A stretch of 64,000 bases of DNA from Salegentibacter sp. Lineage in GTDB: Bacteria > Bacteroidota > Bacteroidia > Flavobacteriales > Flavobacteriaceae. Numbering within the stretch: the stretch's first letter is position 1; each line of letters begins with the position of its first letter. The stretch is from positions 62,001-126,000 of the forward strand of contig JAGXIH010000017.1 in NCBI GenBank assembly GCA_024635795.1, written 5' to 3'. This document shows, one piece after another, positions 1 through 7,802 of the stretch. A program made the translations under genes and the position numbers. Below the pieces are notes generated by a model that saw only the letters and a list, made by a program, of their open reading frames with translations, was not told where the DNA came from and searched no databases.

Positions 1-2
1 TG

Positions 3-290
3 GCCCGGGGCGGAATATACCTGAATAAAAAAATAACCGAAAAATTAAATACCGGAATGTCCAAAGGCAAAAGCCTAATTACTAAATTCAAAAAGCTTTC
101 TACTCGCGAGATCGAGGTTTTAAATCTTATCTCTACAGGTAAACGCAATAAAGACATAGCCGAAACCCTTCATATCAACGAGAAAACCGTAAGCACCTAT
201 AAAACCCGTTTGTTGAAAAAATTGAATGTAGATAATGTCGCCGATCTCATCACAAGATCCCGATTACTGGAAATAAATCCCTCTACATAA
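3..290 (+). CDS. LuxR/FixJ-type response regulator, C-terminal part (5' end outside window)
   Basis: The reading frame is open from base 3, so the gene begins before the window; the ATG at 57 is internal. The visible part has a linker with the G-G-x-Y-L motif that precedes the output domain of NarL/FixJ regulators. A LuxR-type helix-turn-helix follows: LSTREIEVLNLISTG, then the recognition helix in NEKTVSTYKTRLLKKL. The receiver domain would lie upstream and is not seen. Its stop codon (288-290) lies inside the tail of the convergent dnaG gene. It is likely a DNA-binding response regulator; its partner kinase and targets cannot be inferred here. Confidence 0.85.
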   Translation, partial: ARGGIYLNKKITEKLNTGMSKGKSLITKFKKLSTREIEVLNLISTGKRNKDIAETLHINEKTVSTYKTRLLKKLNVDNVADLITRSRLLEINPST

Positions 291-2262
291 CCCGATTCAG
301 CTTATCTGAAAGAACTTTCTTCAAGCTTAAATAATCCATTATATCCTGTAAAATAGCTCCGCTGTCCGTTTCCGGGTTGGGAGTTTTTACTTGCGATGAA
401 AGCTCATCTATTTTCTGGTTTATTAAAAACCGACGCAATGAAAGGATGGTCTCAGAAACCAGGCGAGAAAGGGTTTCTTTCTTGGTTTTCACAAAAATAT
501 TCTGCCGGTCCCAGTCGTGCAATTCGTATTGCTCCTCCTCCATTAAAATGTGGGTTATTGTAGAAGCCTTCTCAGCGTCTATTTCATTGATGAAATTTTC
601 CATTGCAAGGGAATCATTGCTATTAAGCCGCTCAATCAACTCACTGTAAATTTGCTGGAAATCCTTGTTGGTAAAAGCTATTTCATCTTCCTGAAGGTCG
701 AGGAAAATTTTCTCAAAGACTTTGGCTTTCTGTATTTCAGGCTCTAAAACCAGCTCTCCGTTTTCCTTTTCCTTTAAAAGAAGATCCTCAAATTCTTCCT
801 CTTCCTTTCCGTATAATAAAAGCAGACTTATAATTTTTTTCTCCAGCTCAAATTGCTCGTCAACCCTTGGAGCTGTTTGTTTTTCTTCTTTTACAACGTC
901 AAAAGTTTTCGTAGCAGGTTTCCTCTGACTTTGTCCATCAGATTTTTTGGTTAACTGTGCCAGGCTGGAATACAGAACTTCTTCAGAAATATCCATAATT
1001 CTGGAACATTCCTGGAGATAAACTTCCTGCTGGATATTATCAGGAATTTTTGAGATGCTTTGAACTATTTCTCTAATTAATCCAGCCTTCTTCACGGGAT
1101 CGTTTTTCGCTTCCTTCATTAAGAGGGAAGCTTTAAAGCGAATAAAGTCCTTTGAATTTTCTTCAAGGAAATCCCTTAGCTCAACCTCAGAGTTTTTCCG
1201 GGCAAAACTATCGGGGTCTTCGCCTTCAGGGAAGGTGCAAATCCTTACATTCATCCCTTGTTCAAGGATAAGGTCAATTCCGCGGAGGGAAGCTCTTAAA
1301 CCCGCTGCATCCCCGTCAAAAAGCACAGTAATGTTTTTAGTAAGCCGATTGATGAGTCGAATCTGTTCAGAAGTAAGCGCCGTCCCTGAGGAAGAAACCA
1401 CATTTTCTATTCCGGTTTGGTGAAACTGGATCACATCGGTATAGCCTTCCACAAGAAAACAGTTGTCTTCTTTAGCAATTGCCTGCTTAGCATAATTAAT
1501 CCCGTAGAGAACCTTGCTTTTATGGTATATCTCGCTTTCAGGAGAGTTCAGATATTTCGCGGCCTTTTTATCGTTAGAAAGTATTCTCCCTCCAAATCCA
1601 AGCACCCGACCAGACATAGAATGAATAGGAAACATAACCCTTCCTTTAAACCTGTCGAATTGCTTTTCGCCTTTTACTATACTTAGCCCTGTTTTTTCCA
1701 GAAATTCCAGTTTATAACCTTCGGCAAGGGCTTCTCTGGTAAAGGCATCCCACTCATCAAGGCAATAGCCGAGCTCAAACTTCTTAATGGTTTCAGAAGT
1801 AAAGCCACGTTCTTTAAAATAACTTAAGCCTATTGCTTTTCCCGGATCTGTTTTATGAAGGATCTTCTGAAAATATTTATTGGCAAATTCAGAAACCAGG
1901 TACATACTTTCCCGCTCATTGGCCTGTACCTTTTGTTCATCGCTTTGCTGAGTTTCTTCTATTTCGATCCCGTACTTTTTTGCCAGGTATTTAATGGCTT
2001 CAGGATAGGTAAAGTGCTCGTGCTCCATAAGGAAAGCCACTACATTACCACCTTTCCCGCTAGAAAAATCCTTCCAGATCTGTTTCACCGGAGAAACCAT
2101 AAAACTAGGGGTACGCTCATCGCTGAAAGGACTTAAACCCTTAAAATTGGAGCCCGATTTTTTTAGCTGAACAAAATCGCCGATAACCTCCTCTACCCGG
2201 GCAGTTTCAAACACATTGTCTATGGTGGTTTTTGAGATCAAATTCAAGGCTTTAAACCTCAC
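283..2262 (-). CDS. dnaG: DNA primase DnaG
   Basis: Synthesises RNA primers at the replication fork. It has an N-terminal zinc-ribbon-like domain (about residues 10-100), the RNA polymerase basic motif FKGRVMFPI (about 205-213), a TOPRIM fold with EGYTDV (272-277) and DGDAAG (316-321), and a C-terminal DnaB-binding region; 659 aa is near normal length. The four classical zinc ligands are absent: CPFH reads SPFS (44-47) and the second Cys pair reads D65 and S68. The first start is GTG at 2262, inside a palindrome. Many relatives, as remembered, begin M-I-S-K-T-T, which matches a TTG at 2241, so the true start may be 2241. A TAnnTTTG box lies at 2299-2306. The 3' end overlaps the response regulator by 8 bases. 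Confidence 0.96.
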   Translation of the reverse strand: MRFKALNLISKTTIDNVFETARVEEVIGDFVQLKKSGSNFKGLSPFSDERTPSFMVSPVKQIWKDFSSGKGGNVVAFLMEHEHFTYPEAIKYLAKKYGIEIEETQQSDEQKVQANERESMYLVSEFANKYFQKILHKTDPGKAIGLSYFKERGFTSETIKKFELGYCLDEWDAFTREALAEGYKLEFLEKTGLSIVKGEKQFDRFKGRVMFPIHSMSGRVLGFGGRILSNDKKAAKYLNSPESEIYHKSKVLYGINYAKQAIAKEDNCFLVEGYTDVIQFHQTGIENVVSSSGTALTSEQIRLINRLTKNITVLFDGDAAGLRASLRGIDLILEQGMNVRICTFPEGEDPDSFARKNSEVELRDFLEENSKDFIRFKASLLMKEAKNDPVKKAGLIREIVQSISKIPDNIQQEVYLQECSRIMDISEEVLYSSLAQLTKKSDGQSQRKPATKTFDVVKEEKQTAPRVDEQFELEKKIISLLLLYGKEEEEFEDLLLKEKENGELVLEPEIQKAKVFEKIFLDLQEDEIAFTNKDFQQIYSELIERLNSNDSLAMENFINEIDAEKASTITHILMEEEQYELHDWDRQNIFVKTKKETLSRLVSETILSLRRFLINQKIDELSSQVKTPNPETDSGAILQDIMDYLSLKKVLSDKLNRVM

Positions 2263-2286
2263 AGGATTTGAACACCTGTGAGGTTT
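2254..2286. repeat. 33-bp palindrome over the dnaG start
   Basis: Perfect 12-bp arms (AAACCTCACAGG at 2254-2265, CCTGTGAGGTTT at 2275-2286) flank a 9-base loop. It covers the GTG start of the longest dnaG frame and lies just downstream of the putative -7 box. It resembles the short intergenic palindromes scattered through flavobacterial genomes; that family link is from memory. Confidence 0.75.
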
Positions 2287-2298
2287 GATAATTTAAAA

Positions 2299-2306
2299 CA
2301 AAATTA
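2299..2306 (-). promoter_or_regulatory. -7 box TAATTTTG for dnaG
   Basis: Exact match on the minus strand to the Bacteroidota -7 consensus TAnnTTTG. No clear -33 TTTG was found at the expected distance. The implied transcript would start at about 2293 and carry the 2254-2286 palindrome at its 5' end. Confidence 0.4.
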
Positions 2307-2359
2307 CTAAATAAAAAGTGGCTAAATCTAATGTTTTAGAAAGGAAGATATTTATTCGG

Positions 2360-2377
2360 TCCCGCTCTCCAGCGGGA
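2360..2377. repeat. Short GC-rich palindrome
   Basis: TCCCGCT and AGCGGGA are 7-bp arms around a 4-base loop, between dnaG and the beta-barrel gene at 2431. It could help terminate transcription from the minus-strand operon or be a member of an intergenic repeat family. There is no clear T tract. Confidence 0.45.
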
Positions 2378-2430
2378 TTAATTCGGCCAGCCATACTTTG
2401 TGCGCTCAGGCTTCAAAATTTGGAGTCTCA

Positions 2431-3456
2431 TTAATCCACATCAAAGCGAAGCCCTAGCGAAAAATTATGCAACTCCCGGTTAGGATCTTTAAAAATCGGG
2501 TTTAAATCATATTTCCCGTATAAGGTGGCACCACCCCATCCCAGGTAAGCGCTTAAACCGTAAACAAAATCATTGGTGTTGTAATCGTTTTTTAGCTTTT
2601 CTTTTATTTTCTCGCCATCGACTTCATATTTAAGCTTTTGCCGCTCCCCAATATTGAAACCGGCATATCCTCCCAAACCTATTTTTAATTTTCCGACTGT
2701 GGAATATCGTATCCTGTCTTCATATTCATTTTTAGTAGATGGGCCAAACTCAAAATGAACAGGAACAACGAGATTATCCATCCTGAATTTCGATTTTTTG
2801 AGATCATAATTGAATTCAGTTAAATAAGTTTCATTTCCATCCTGCTCAAAAATCTGGTTATCTACCGGTTTTAATCCGTTAAACTGAAATGAAACACCGT
2901 ACTTTAATCGAAGCCAGTTAGACCTTTCAAAAACGCGGGTTTTCCAGGCCCAGCCAATCTCAAAAAACCGGCTTCCCGCCAATTTGAAATCTGAATCGTT
3001 TAGGGATTGACCTTCTTCCAGCGCGTTATTAAATCCGGCCGCAATTACGATGTCGCTAACAGTGCGTTTATCATATTTCTTCCGGTTTAAATTAAAATTA
3101 ACCGCCTTTCCGTGTTCTCCAATTGCTATATATTGAGATTCATCATTTCGTTCCCTGAATTCCATTTCATTTTTAAGTATTGCAATTCTGTTTTCAATAT
3201 TTTTTGCGTGTTTTTCCGCAGCTTCTTTTTTTCGTTTTTCTGCTTGAGAGGAATCAATTAAACTATTATCCAATTGTGAGTTGATTTGTTCTACTATTAA
3301 CTTCAACTTTCCTTTTTCGGACGTCACAATTTTCTCTTTTTCTTTTTCAAAATATTCCAAATTCCTTTCTTCTGAAGAATTTTTTTCTTGAGAATAAATT
3401 TCCTGGAATAAAATGGAGCTCAGACTTAATGCTAAATAGATGATGATTGTTTTCAT
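2431..3456 (-). CDS. Secreted coiled-coil and outer-membrane beta-barrel protein, function unknown
   Basis: 341 aa with a cleavable signal peptide (about residues 1-22, ending in YSQ). A highly charged Glu/Lys-rich helical segment at about 25-105 is predicted to form a coiled coil. The C-terminal part has alternating aromatic strands (GWAWKTRVF, LGLRFDVD at the end) like porin-type barrels of the OmpW/PorT kind. It is the last gene of an operon with an ECF sigma factor (4252-4809) and an anti-sigma-like membrane protein (3519-4265), so it may be a product or client of that envelope regulon. No precise family was recognised. Confidence 0.75.
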   Translation of the reverse strand: MKTIIIYLALSLSSILFQEIYSQEKNSSEERNLEYFEKEKEKIVTSEKGKLKLIVEQINSQLDNSLIDSSQAEKRKKEAAEKHAKNIENRIAILKNEMEFRERNDESQYIAIGEHGKAVNFNLNRKKYDKRTVSDIVIAAGFNNALEEGQSLNDSDFKLAGSRFFEIGWAWKTRVFERSNWLRLKYGVSFQFNGLKPVDNQIFEQDGNETYLTEFNYDLKKSKFRMDNLVVPVHFEFGPSTKNEYEDRIRYSTVGKLKIGLGGYAGFNIGERQKLKYEVDGEKIKEKLKNDYNTNDFVYGLSAYLGWGGATLYGKYDLNPIFKDPNRELHNFSLGLRFDVD

Positions 3457-3499
3457 AAAATTGATTTGATTTATTAATTGATGAATGACCCTAAAAAGG

Positions 3500-3521
3500 A
3501 TTATTATTATTATTATTATTA
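3500..3521. repeat. (TTA)7 trinucleotide tract giving seven in-frame TAA stops
   Basis: The plus strand reads A followed by seven TTA units (3501-3521). Read on the minus strand in the frame of the 3519-4265 gene, this is the TAA stop codon repeated seven times without interruption. Unit gain or loss would not alter the protein. Confidence 0.9.
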
Positions 3522-4265
3522 ATTACGATTGGTAAATGCATAACTCGCTTCTTTAAAACCTTCTTTTAGCAATTCAAAAACTTTTTGACGAAAAGACTGA
3601 TCAAGTTCTGTTTCAACATCGGCGAGCAAAACTGATGCATTCACACTTCCACTGTCCTCAAAAGTCTGCTGACGGGTAAGCCGGCTCGCAGCTTCCAGTA
3701 ACAAATCATCTACCTCGGCATCAGTGAGATCTCTTTTAGCTTTCTCAGAAACCACCATTGCTATGGCTTCCTCCAATTGGGTTTTTGCAGGAGTTTCTTC
3801 CTGAACCGGCGGTGCAAGGCTGATATTTTCAAGCTCAAAATGAAGGCTTTCAATTTCTGCGGAAGCAGCCACTAATTCTTCGTGCTTAATTTCCTGAATA
3901 GGTTGCTTGGGAATTTGTTCTGCAGGTGCTACTTTTCCAGTTTGCGCAGGTTTTGTGTCGCTTTCTTCAGAAGCAATCTCAACCGGAGCTTTAAAATCTT
4001 CAATTTCCGGAGTATTCTCTGGAACATTATTGGCGGGGTCTTCTACTATTGAAGGTGATTCTGGTGTTGTTCTAAAAAACAGGCTTCCCGCCAAAAAAGC
4101 CAGAACCATTATGGCTGCCAACAATGGCCACCAGGTCCTGAACTTACTTTTTCCCTCATCCTTGCCCAATTTATCCTCAAGTTTCTCCCAACTTCCCGCT
4201 GATGGAGCTATCTGGCGTTCCCTCAACTTCCTCTCTGCCTGCTCTTCAAATCTATGTAGTGCCAT
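3519..4265 (-). CDS. Single-pass membrane protein, probable anti-sigma factor of the adjacent ECF sigma
   Basis: 248 aa. A short N-terminal cytoplasmic segment (about residues 1-43, with PSAGSWEKLEDKL) is followed by one hydrophobic helix (about 45-66, WWPLLAAIMVLAFLAGSLFF). A Pro/Glu-rich low-complexity periplasmic stretch and a helical C-terminus follow. Its start overlaps the end of the sigma gene by 14 bases, the coupling usual for ECF sigma and anti-sigma pairs. No zinc-binding anti-sigma HxxxCxxC motif is visible, so the role is inferred from topology and neighbourhood. It ends in a run of seven TAA codons. Confidence 0.75.
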   Translation of the reverse strand: MALHRFEEQAERKLRERQIAPSAGSWEKLEDKLGKDEGKSKFRTWWPLLAAIMVLAFLAGSLFFRTTPESPSIVEDPANNVPENTPEIEDFKAPVEIASEESDTKPAQTGKVAPAEQIPKQPIQEIKHEELVAASAEIESLHFELENISLAPPVQEETPAKTQLEEAIAMVVSEKAKRDLTDAEVDDLLLEAASRLTRQQTFEDSGSVNASVLLADVETELDQSFRQKVFELLKEGFKEASYAFTNRN

Positions 4266-4809
4266 AAGCTGTGTTTTGTGCGATTAATTTTTCCTGTAAC
4301 ATTTTTCTTGCTTTAAAAAGCTGGGATTTGGAAGTCCCTTCTGTAATCTTTAGTAATTCTGCGATTTCAGAGTGTTTGTAGCCTTCAATGGCATACATTA
4401 TAAAGACCATTCGATAGCCTTCCGGCAGTTCATCAATTAAAGTCTGAATCTCTTCAGCGCTTAAATCTGAAGAAACCGTTTCGGGAATTTCCGGTTGTGA
4501 AAATTCATCCTCCAGAAATTCAAGTTTTTTGTTTGACCGTAGGAATGAAATGCATTCTCTAACCATAATCCTACGTATCCAACCTTCAAAACTGCCTTCA
4601 TTTTTAAAATTTTTCAGATGAAGAAAAACCTTTAAAAATCCACTAAGCATCACTTCTTCTGCCTGCTGAAGGTCTTTTATATATTGCCTGCAAACACTTA
4701 GCATTTTTCCCGAATGCTCTTCATATAACTGGCGCTGCGCTTCCCGGTTTTGGTTGGCAGCCCGTTTTATAAGCAATTTTTCGTTTTTAAAGAGTTGAAT
4801 TACTTTCAC
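4252..4809 (-). CDS. ECF-type RNA polymerase sigma-70 factor
   Basis: 185 aa with the two-domain ECF layout. Region 2 (about residues 20-95) includes NREAQRQLYEEHSGKML and the FEGWIRRIMVRECISFLR segment. Region 4 (about 125-175) includes LPEGYRMVFIMYAIEGYKHSEIAELL, a helix-turn-helix that reads the -35 element, followed by GTSKSQLFKARKML. It is the first gene of a three-gene minus-strand operon with an anti-sigma-like protein and a coiled-coil beta-barrel protein. It probably controls an envelope response that includes its own operon. No exact TAnnTTTG promoter was found upstream. Confidence 0.92.
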   Translation of the reverse strand: MKVIQLFKNEKLLIKRAANQNREAQRQLYEEHSGKMLSVCRQYIKDLQQAEEVMLSGFLKVFLHLKNFKNEGSFEGWIRRIMVRECISFLRSNKKLEFLEDEFSQPEIPETVSSDLSAEEIQTLIDELPEGYRMVFIMYAIEGYKHSEIAELLKITEGTSKSQLFKARKMLQEKLIAQNTAYGTT

Positions 4810-4923
4810 CCGTGGTTTTTAAATTAGCCTCTATATACATAGACGCAGGAAAGTTACAAAAGGTTGCCTGTGGATGCATTTTTTTTTGAAAATTAGTTAT
4901 TTAAGAGAGCGTTTTAAATCTTG

Positions 4924-4931
4924 TATCTTTG
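4924..4931 (+). promoter_or_regulatory. -7 box TATCTTTG for rluF
   Basis: Exact match to the Bacteroidota -7 consensus TAnnTTTG, 17 bases before the ATG at 4949. A -33 element is not obvious. It supports starting rluF at 4949, since the longer frame from 4874 would place the promoter inside the gene. Confidence 0.55.
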
Positions 4932-4948
4932 CAACAGAAATCAATTTT

Positions 4949-5785
4949 ATGGCCGAAGAGAAACTTACCCGAATCAACAAATACCTCAGCGAAGTTGGCT
5001 ACTGTTCCCGCCGCGAAGCGGATAAACTCATAGACCAGGGCCGAATTACCCTTAACGGAAAAGTTCCCGAAATGGGCACTAAAATTGCTCCCGGGGACGA
5101 AGTTTATGTTGATGGCAAATTGATTTCAGCAAAAGAAAAAAAAGAACCTAATGTTTACCTGGCCTTCAATAAACCCGTGGGAATTGTTTGCACTACAGAT
5201 ACCCGGGTGGAAAAAGATAACATTATTGATTTTATAAATTATCCGAAGCGTATTTTCCCGATCGGACGGTTAGACAAACCCAGTGAAGGACTTATCTTTC
5301 TTACCAATGATGGCGACATCGTGAACAAGATCCTGAGAGCCCGCAACAATCACGAGAAAGAATATATAGTAACCGTAAACCGGCCACTAACGGACGACTT
5401 CATTAAAAGGATAGGAAATGGGGTGCCCATTCTTAATACAACTACCAAAAAATGCGAAGTAGAAAAACTGGGGAAATATGAGTTCAGGATCGTTTTAACC
5501 CAAGGTCTCAATCGCCAGATAAGGCGGATGTGTGAATTTTTAGGTTACGAGGTCACTTCCCTAAAACGCATTAGGATTATGAACGTAAATCTTGATGTAC
5601 CAGTAGGCAAATGGCGGGATTTAACAGATGAGGAGTTGCAAACGATTAACAAAATGGTGGACGATTCAATTAAAACGGAAGAGGCCTCCAAACTGGATAA
5701 AGCAGCAACCCGCAATTTGAAGAAACACACTAAATTCAAACCCAAACAAAACAGGCCTTCCCGGGGACCAGGCCTCAAATCTTAA
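4949..5785 (+). CDS. rluF: 23S rRNA pseudouridine synthase, RluF type
   Basis: 278 aa. An N-terminal S4 RNA-binding domain (about residues 4-60, RINKYLSEVGYCSRREADKL) precedes an RsuA/RluB/E/F catalytic domain with the active-site Asp in GRLDKPSEGLIFLTNDG. LNRQIRRMCEFLGYEV and LKRIRI match the RluF branch, which isomerises U2604 in E. coli 23S rRNA. The C-terminus is a basic, disordered tail. The frame is open back to 4874, but the ATG at 4949 fits both the domain start and the promoter. It stands alone on the plus strand, divergent from the sigma operon. Confidence 0.92.
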   Translation: MAEEKLTRINKYLSEVGYCSRREADKLIDQGRITLNGKVPEMGTKIAPGDEVYVDGKLISAKEKKEPNVYLAFNKPVGIVCTTDTRVEKDNIIDFINYPKRIFPIGRLDKPSEGLIFLTNDGDIVNKILRARNNHEKEYIVTVNRPLTDDFIKRIGNGVPILNTTTKKCEVEKLGKYEFRIVLTQGLNRQIRRMCEFLGYEVTSLKRIRIMNVNLDVPVGKWRDLTDEELQTINKMVDDSIKTEEASKLDKAATRNLKKHTKFKPKQNRPSRGPGLKS

Positions 5786-5869
5786 CAGATTATTAGCGAA
5801 CTTCATTGATATTATGTTAAGATAACTTCCTAATTTTAAATTCAACACTAATCAGGTAATTATCTAAGC

Positions 5870-6292
5870 ATGAAAATACCACCTTTTCACCTCGCCATTC
5901 CTGTTTCCGATCTTCAGAAGGCCCGAGAATTTTACCGGGACACTCTGGGATGTGGAGAAGGAAGGAGTAGTGAACACTGGGTTGATTTTAATTTTTTCGG
6001 CCACCAGCTGGTCATTCATTATAAACCCCCACAAGAAACCGAAAAAGCACATTCTAATCCCGTAGACGGGAAAGATGTGCCTGTTCCTCATTTTGGAGTG
6101 GTATTGGAATGGGATGTTTTCCAGGAGTTTTCCAAATTAATGGAATCCCGGGGAATAGAGTTTATAATAGATCCCTATATAAGGTTTAAGGGGGAGGTCG
6201 GCGAGCAGGCGACCATGTTCTTTAAAGACCCCAGCGGGAATGCTTTGGAATTTAAAGCATTCAAAAATCAGGATCAGCTTTTTGCATCGTAG
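5870..6292 (+). CDS. VOC (glyoxalase/dioxygenase superfamily) protein
   Basis: 140 aa, one vicinal-oxygen-chelate domain with paired beta-alpha-beta-beta-beta modules: [22 protein letters not shown] at the start, VPHFGVVLE in the middle and [15 protein letters not shown] at the end. The likely metal ligands are His7, the His of VPHFG and the Glu of ALEFK, so it could bind a divalent metal. The substrate is unknown; relatives are annotated glyoxalase or bleomycin-resistance-like. It is followed after 16 bases by the AI-2E-type permease gene and may be co-transcribed with it and the YkvA gene. Confidence 0.88.
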   Translation: MKIPPFHLAIPVSDLQKAREFYRDTLGCGEGRSSEHWVDFNFFGHQLVIHYKPPQETEKAHSNPVDGKDVPVPHFGVVLEWDVFQEFSKLMESRGIEFIIDPYIRFKGEVGEQATMFFKDPSGNALEFKAFKNQDQLFAS

Positions 6293-6308
6293 TCTTAAAT
6301 AATTTTAT

Positions 6309-7328
6309 ATGGATAGATTAAAACCGGCCCTTGTAAGACAGCTATTTGTGCTTTTGCTCATATTATTTATGTCGGTTTTAATTTTCAAAGAGATTATCCC
6401 CTATTTATCAGGAGTTCTTGGAGCTATCACATTATATGTAGTTCTCAGAAACTGGATGAAAAAACTACTAGAAAGAGGATGGCATCCTGGTCTTGCTGCA
6501 GGCCTTCTAATGACAGGCTCATTTATCGGAATTTTGGTCCCGGTAAGCCTGGTTGTTATTATGCTTACCTCTAAAATAGGTAAAGCTGTGGCGAACTCAG
6601 AAAGAGTGATAAAGGCCATTAAAAATCAACTGGCAGAAGCTGAAAGTTACATTGGATACAATATTAGCAGTACCATCGATACATCGGCCATTACGAACTG
6701 GATCTCAGGCAATTTACAAAGTCTTGCCGGAGGCACCTTTAACGCTACCATTGCAATTGGCATTATGTATTTTATGCTCTATTATATGCTTATCAACAGG
6801 GATAAAATGAGGGAAATACTTTTTTCATATATCCCTATGGGTAGAGATAATATTGATGTGATAAGCAATGAAAGCGATGAGTTGGTAAAATCTAATGCGC
6901 TGGGGATTCCGTTGGTAGCTTTATTCCAGGGAATAATTGCTCTTATTGGTTTTCTTATTTTTGGGGTGCCCGATCCGTTTTTTTGGTTTGTAATAACTGC
7001 TATTGGCTCAATGATCCCTTTTATAGGTACTGCGGTCGGGATAATCCCAGTAACCATCCTGCTCTTCGCTCAGGGAGACAACTGGCAGGCAATTGCCATG
7101 CTGGTTTATGGTTTTGCAGTGGTTGGAGTAACAGATAATCTGATAAGGTTATATATTCTGGAACGTCTGTCTGATGTGCACCCACTAATAACCCTATTTG
7201 GAGTTATTATAGGAGTTCCCTTATTTGGATTCATCGGATTGATATTCGGTCCATTATTGATTTCGTTATTCCTTTTGATACTAAAAATCTATAAGAAAGA
7301 ATACGGAAATTCTTACGACAAAATATAA
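6309..7328 (+). CDS. AI-2E family (PerM/TqsA-like) transporter
   Basis: 339 aa polytopic inner-membrane protein with about seven or eight hydrophobic helices, two paired near the N-terminus (residues about 10-45) and a dense block from about 205 to 325. The family signature near the C-terminus, PLITLFGVIIGVPLFGFIGLIFGPLL, is clear. Members export small molecules (autoinducer-2 in TqsA) or act as antiporters; the substrate here cannot be told. It sits between the VOC gene (16 bases upstream) and the YkvA gene (28 bases downstream) on the same strand. Confidence 0.9.
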   Translation: MDRLKPALVRQLFVLLLILFMSVLIFKEIIPYLSGVLGAITLYVVLRNWMKKLLERGWHPGLAAGLLMTGSFIGILVPVSLVVIMLTSKIGKAVANSERVIKAIKNQLAEAESYIGYNISSTIDTSAITNWISGNLQSLAGGTFNATIAIGIMYFMLYYMLINRDKMREILFSYIPMGRDNIDVISNESDELVKSNALGIPLVALFQGIIALIGFLIFGVPDPFFWFVITAIGSMIPFIGTAVGIIPVTILLFAQGDNWQAIAMLVYGFAVVGVTDNLIRLYILERLSDVHPLITLFGVIIGVPLFGFIGLIFGPLLISLFLLILKIYKKEYGNSYDKI

Positions 7329-7356
7329 TTACTAATCACTATAAAAAATCTAAAAG

Positions 7357-7761
7357 ATGTTTAGCAGAAAGAGTTCAAATATTAACGAGAAATACGTAGA
7401 AGAAAAAGTTGCAAAGGTAGATGAAGCTGATGTAGAACTTGCGGCTAAGAATCAGCAGGAAATTTCAGACAAGATCCTAAATGCGAATGTCCTGAAAAAA
7501 TATAGCGAACTCGGAAAAGTGATGTTTGGGATGCTGCAGGATTACCGCAAGGGAATTTATAAAGACGTTCCCTGGTTCACCATTGCAGCTATTGCTTTTG
7601 CCTTGTTATATGTTTTAAATCCATTGGATATGGTACCCGATTTCATTCCGGGATTAGGGTATATTGATGATTTTGCGATCTTAACCTTTTCCTTAAAATT
7701 TATGGAAAGCGATCTACACAAATATCTCGATTGGAAGCTGGAAGAAGGAGAAGAAGCTTAA
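7357..7761 (+). CDS. YkvA family (DUF1232) membrane protein
   Basis: 134 aa. The C-terminal half holds the DUF1232 signature: a hydrophobic helix IAAIAFALLYVLNPLDMVPDFIPGLGYIDDFAIL with the conserved P-D-F-I-P and D-D residues. The N-terminal 65 residues are charged and helical. The biochemical role of the family is unknown. It ends just before a bidirectional hairpin shared with folD. Confidence 0.88.
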   Translation: MFSRKSSNINEKYVEEKVAKVDEADVELAAKNQQEISDKILNANVLKKYSELGKVMFGMLQDYRKGIYKDVPWFTIAAIAFALLYVLNPLDMVPDFIPGLGYIDDFAILTFSLKFMESDLHKYLDWKLEEGEEA

Positions 7762-7767
7762 TAAAAA

Positions 7768-7796
7768 GGCTTTCTGAAAATCAAAATCAGAAAGCC
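7768..7796. terminator. Bidirectional hairpin terminator between ykvA and folD
   Basis: GGCTTTCTGA (7768-7777) pairs perfectly with TCAGAAAGCC (7787-7796) around a 9-base loop. A-rich and T-rich flanks give a U tract on either strand, so it can end both convergent transcripts. Confidence 0.85.
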
Positions 7797-7802
7797 GTTT
7801 TA

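Noticed and set aside
3500-3521. Phase-variable repeat
   Set aside because: Although slippage-prone, the tract is made of in-frame stop codons and lies past the coding end, so it cannot switch the protein on or off.
3907-4287. 126-aa plus-strand frame opposite the anti-sigma-like gene
   Set aside because: Low-complexity shadow of the Pro/Glu-rich region, overlapping two supported genes.
4874-4948. N-terminal extension of RluF
   Set aside because: It precedes the S4 domain, contains the promoter box and has no family counterpart.
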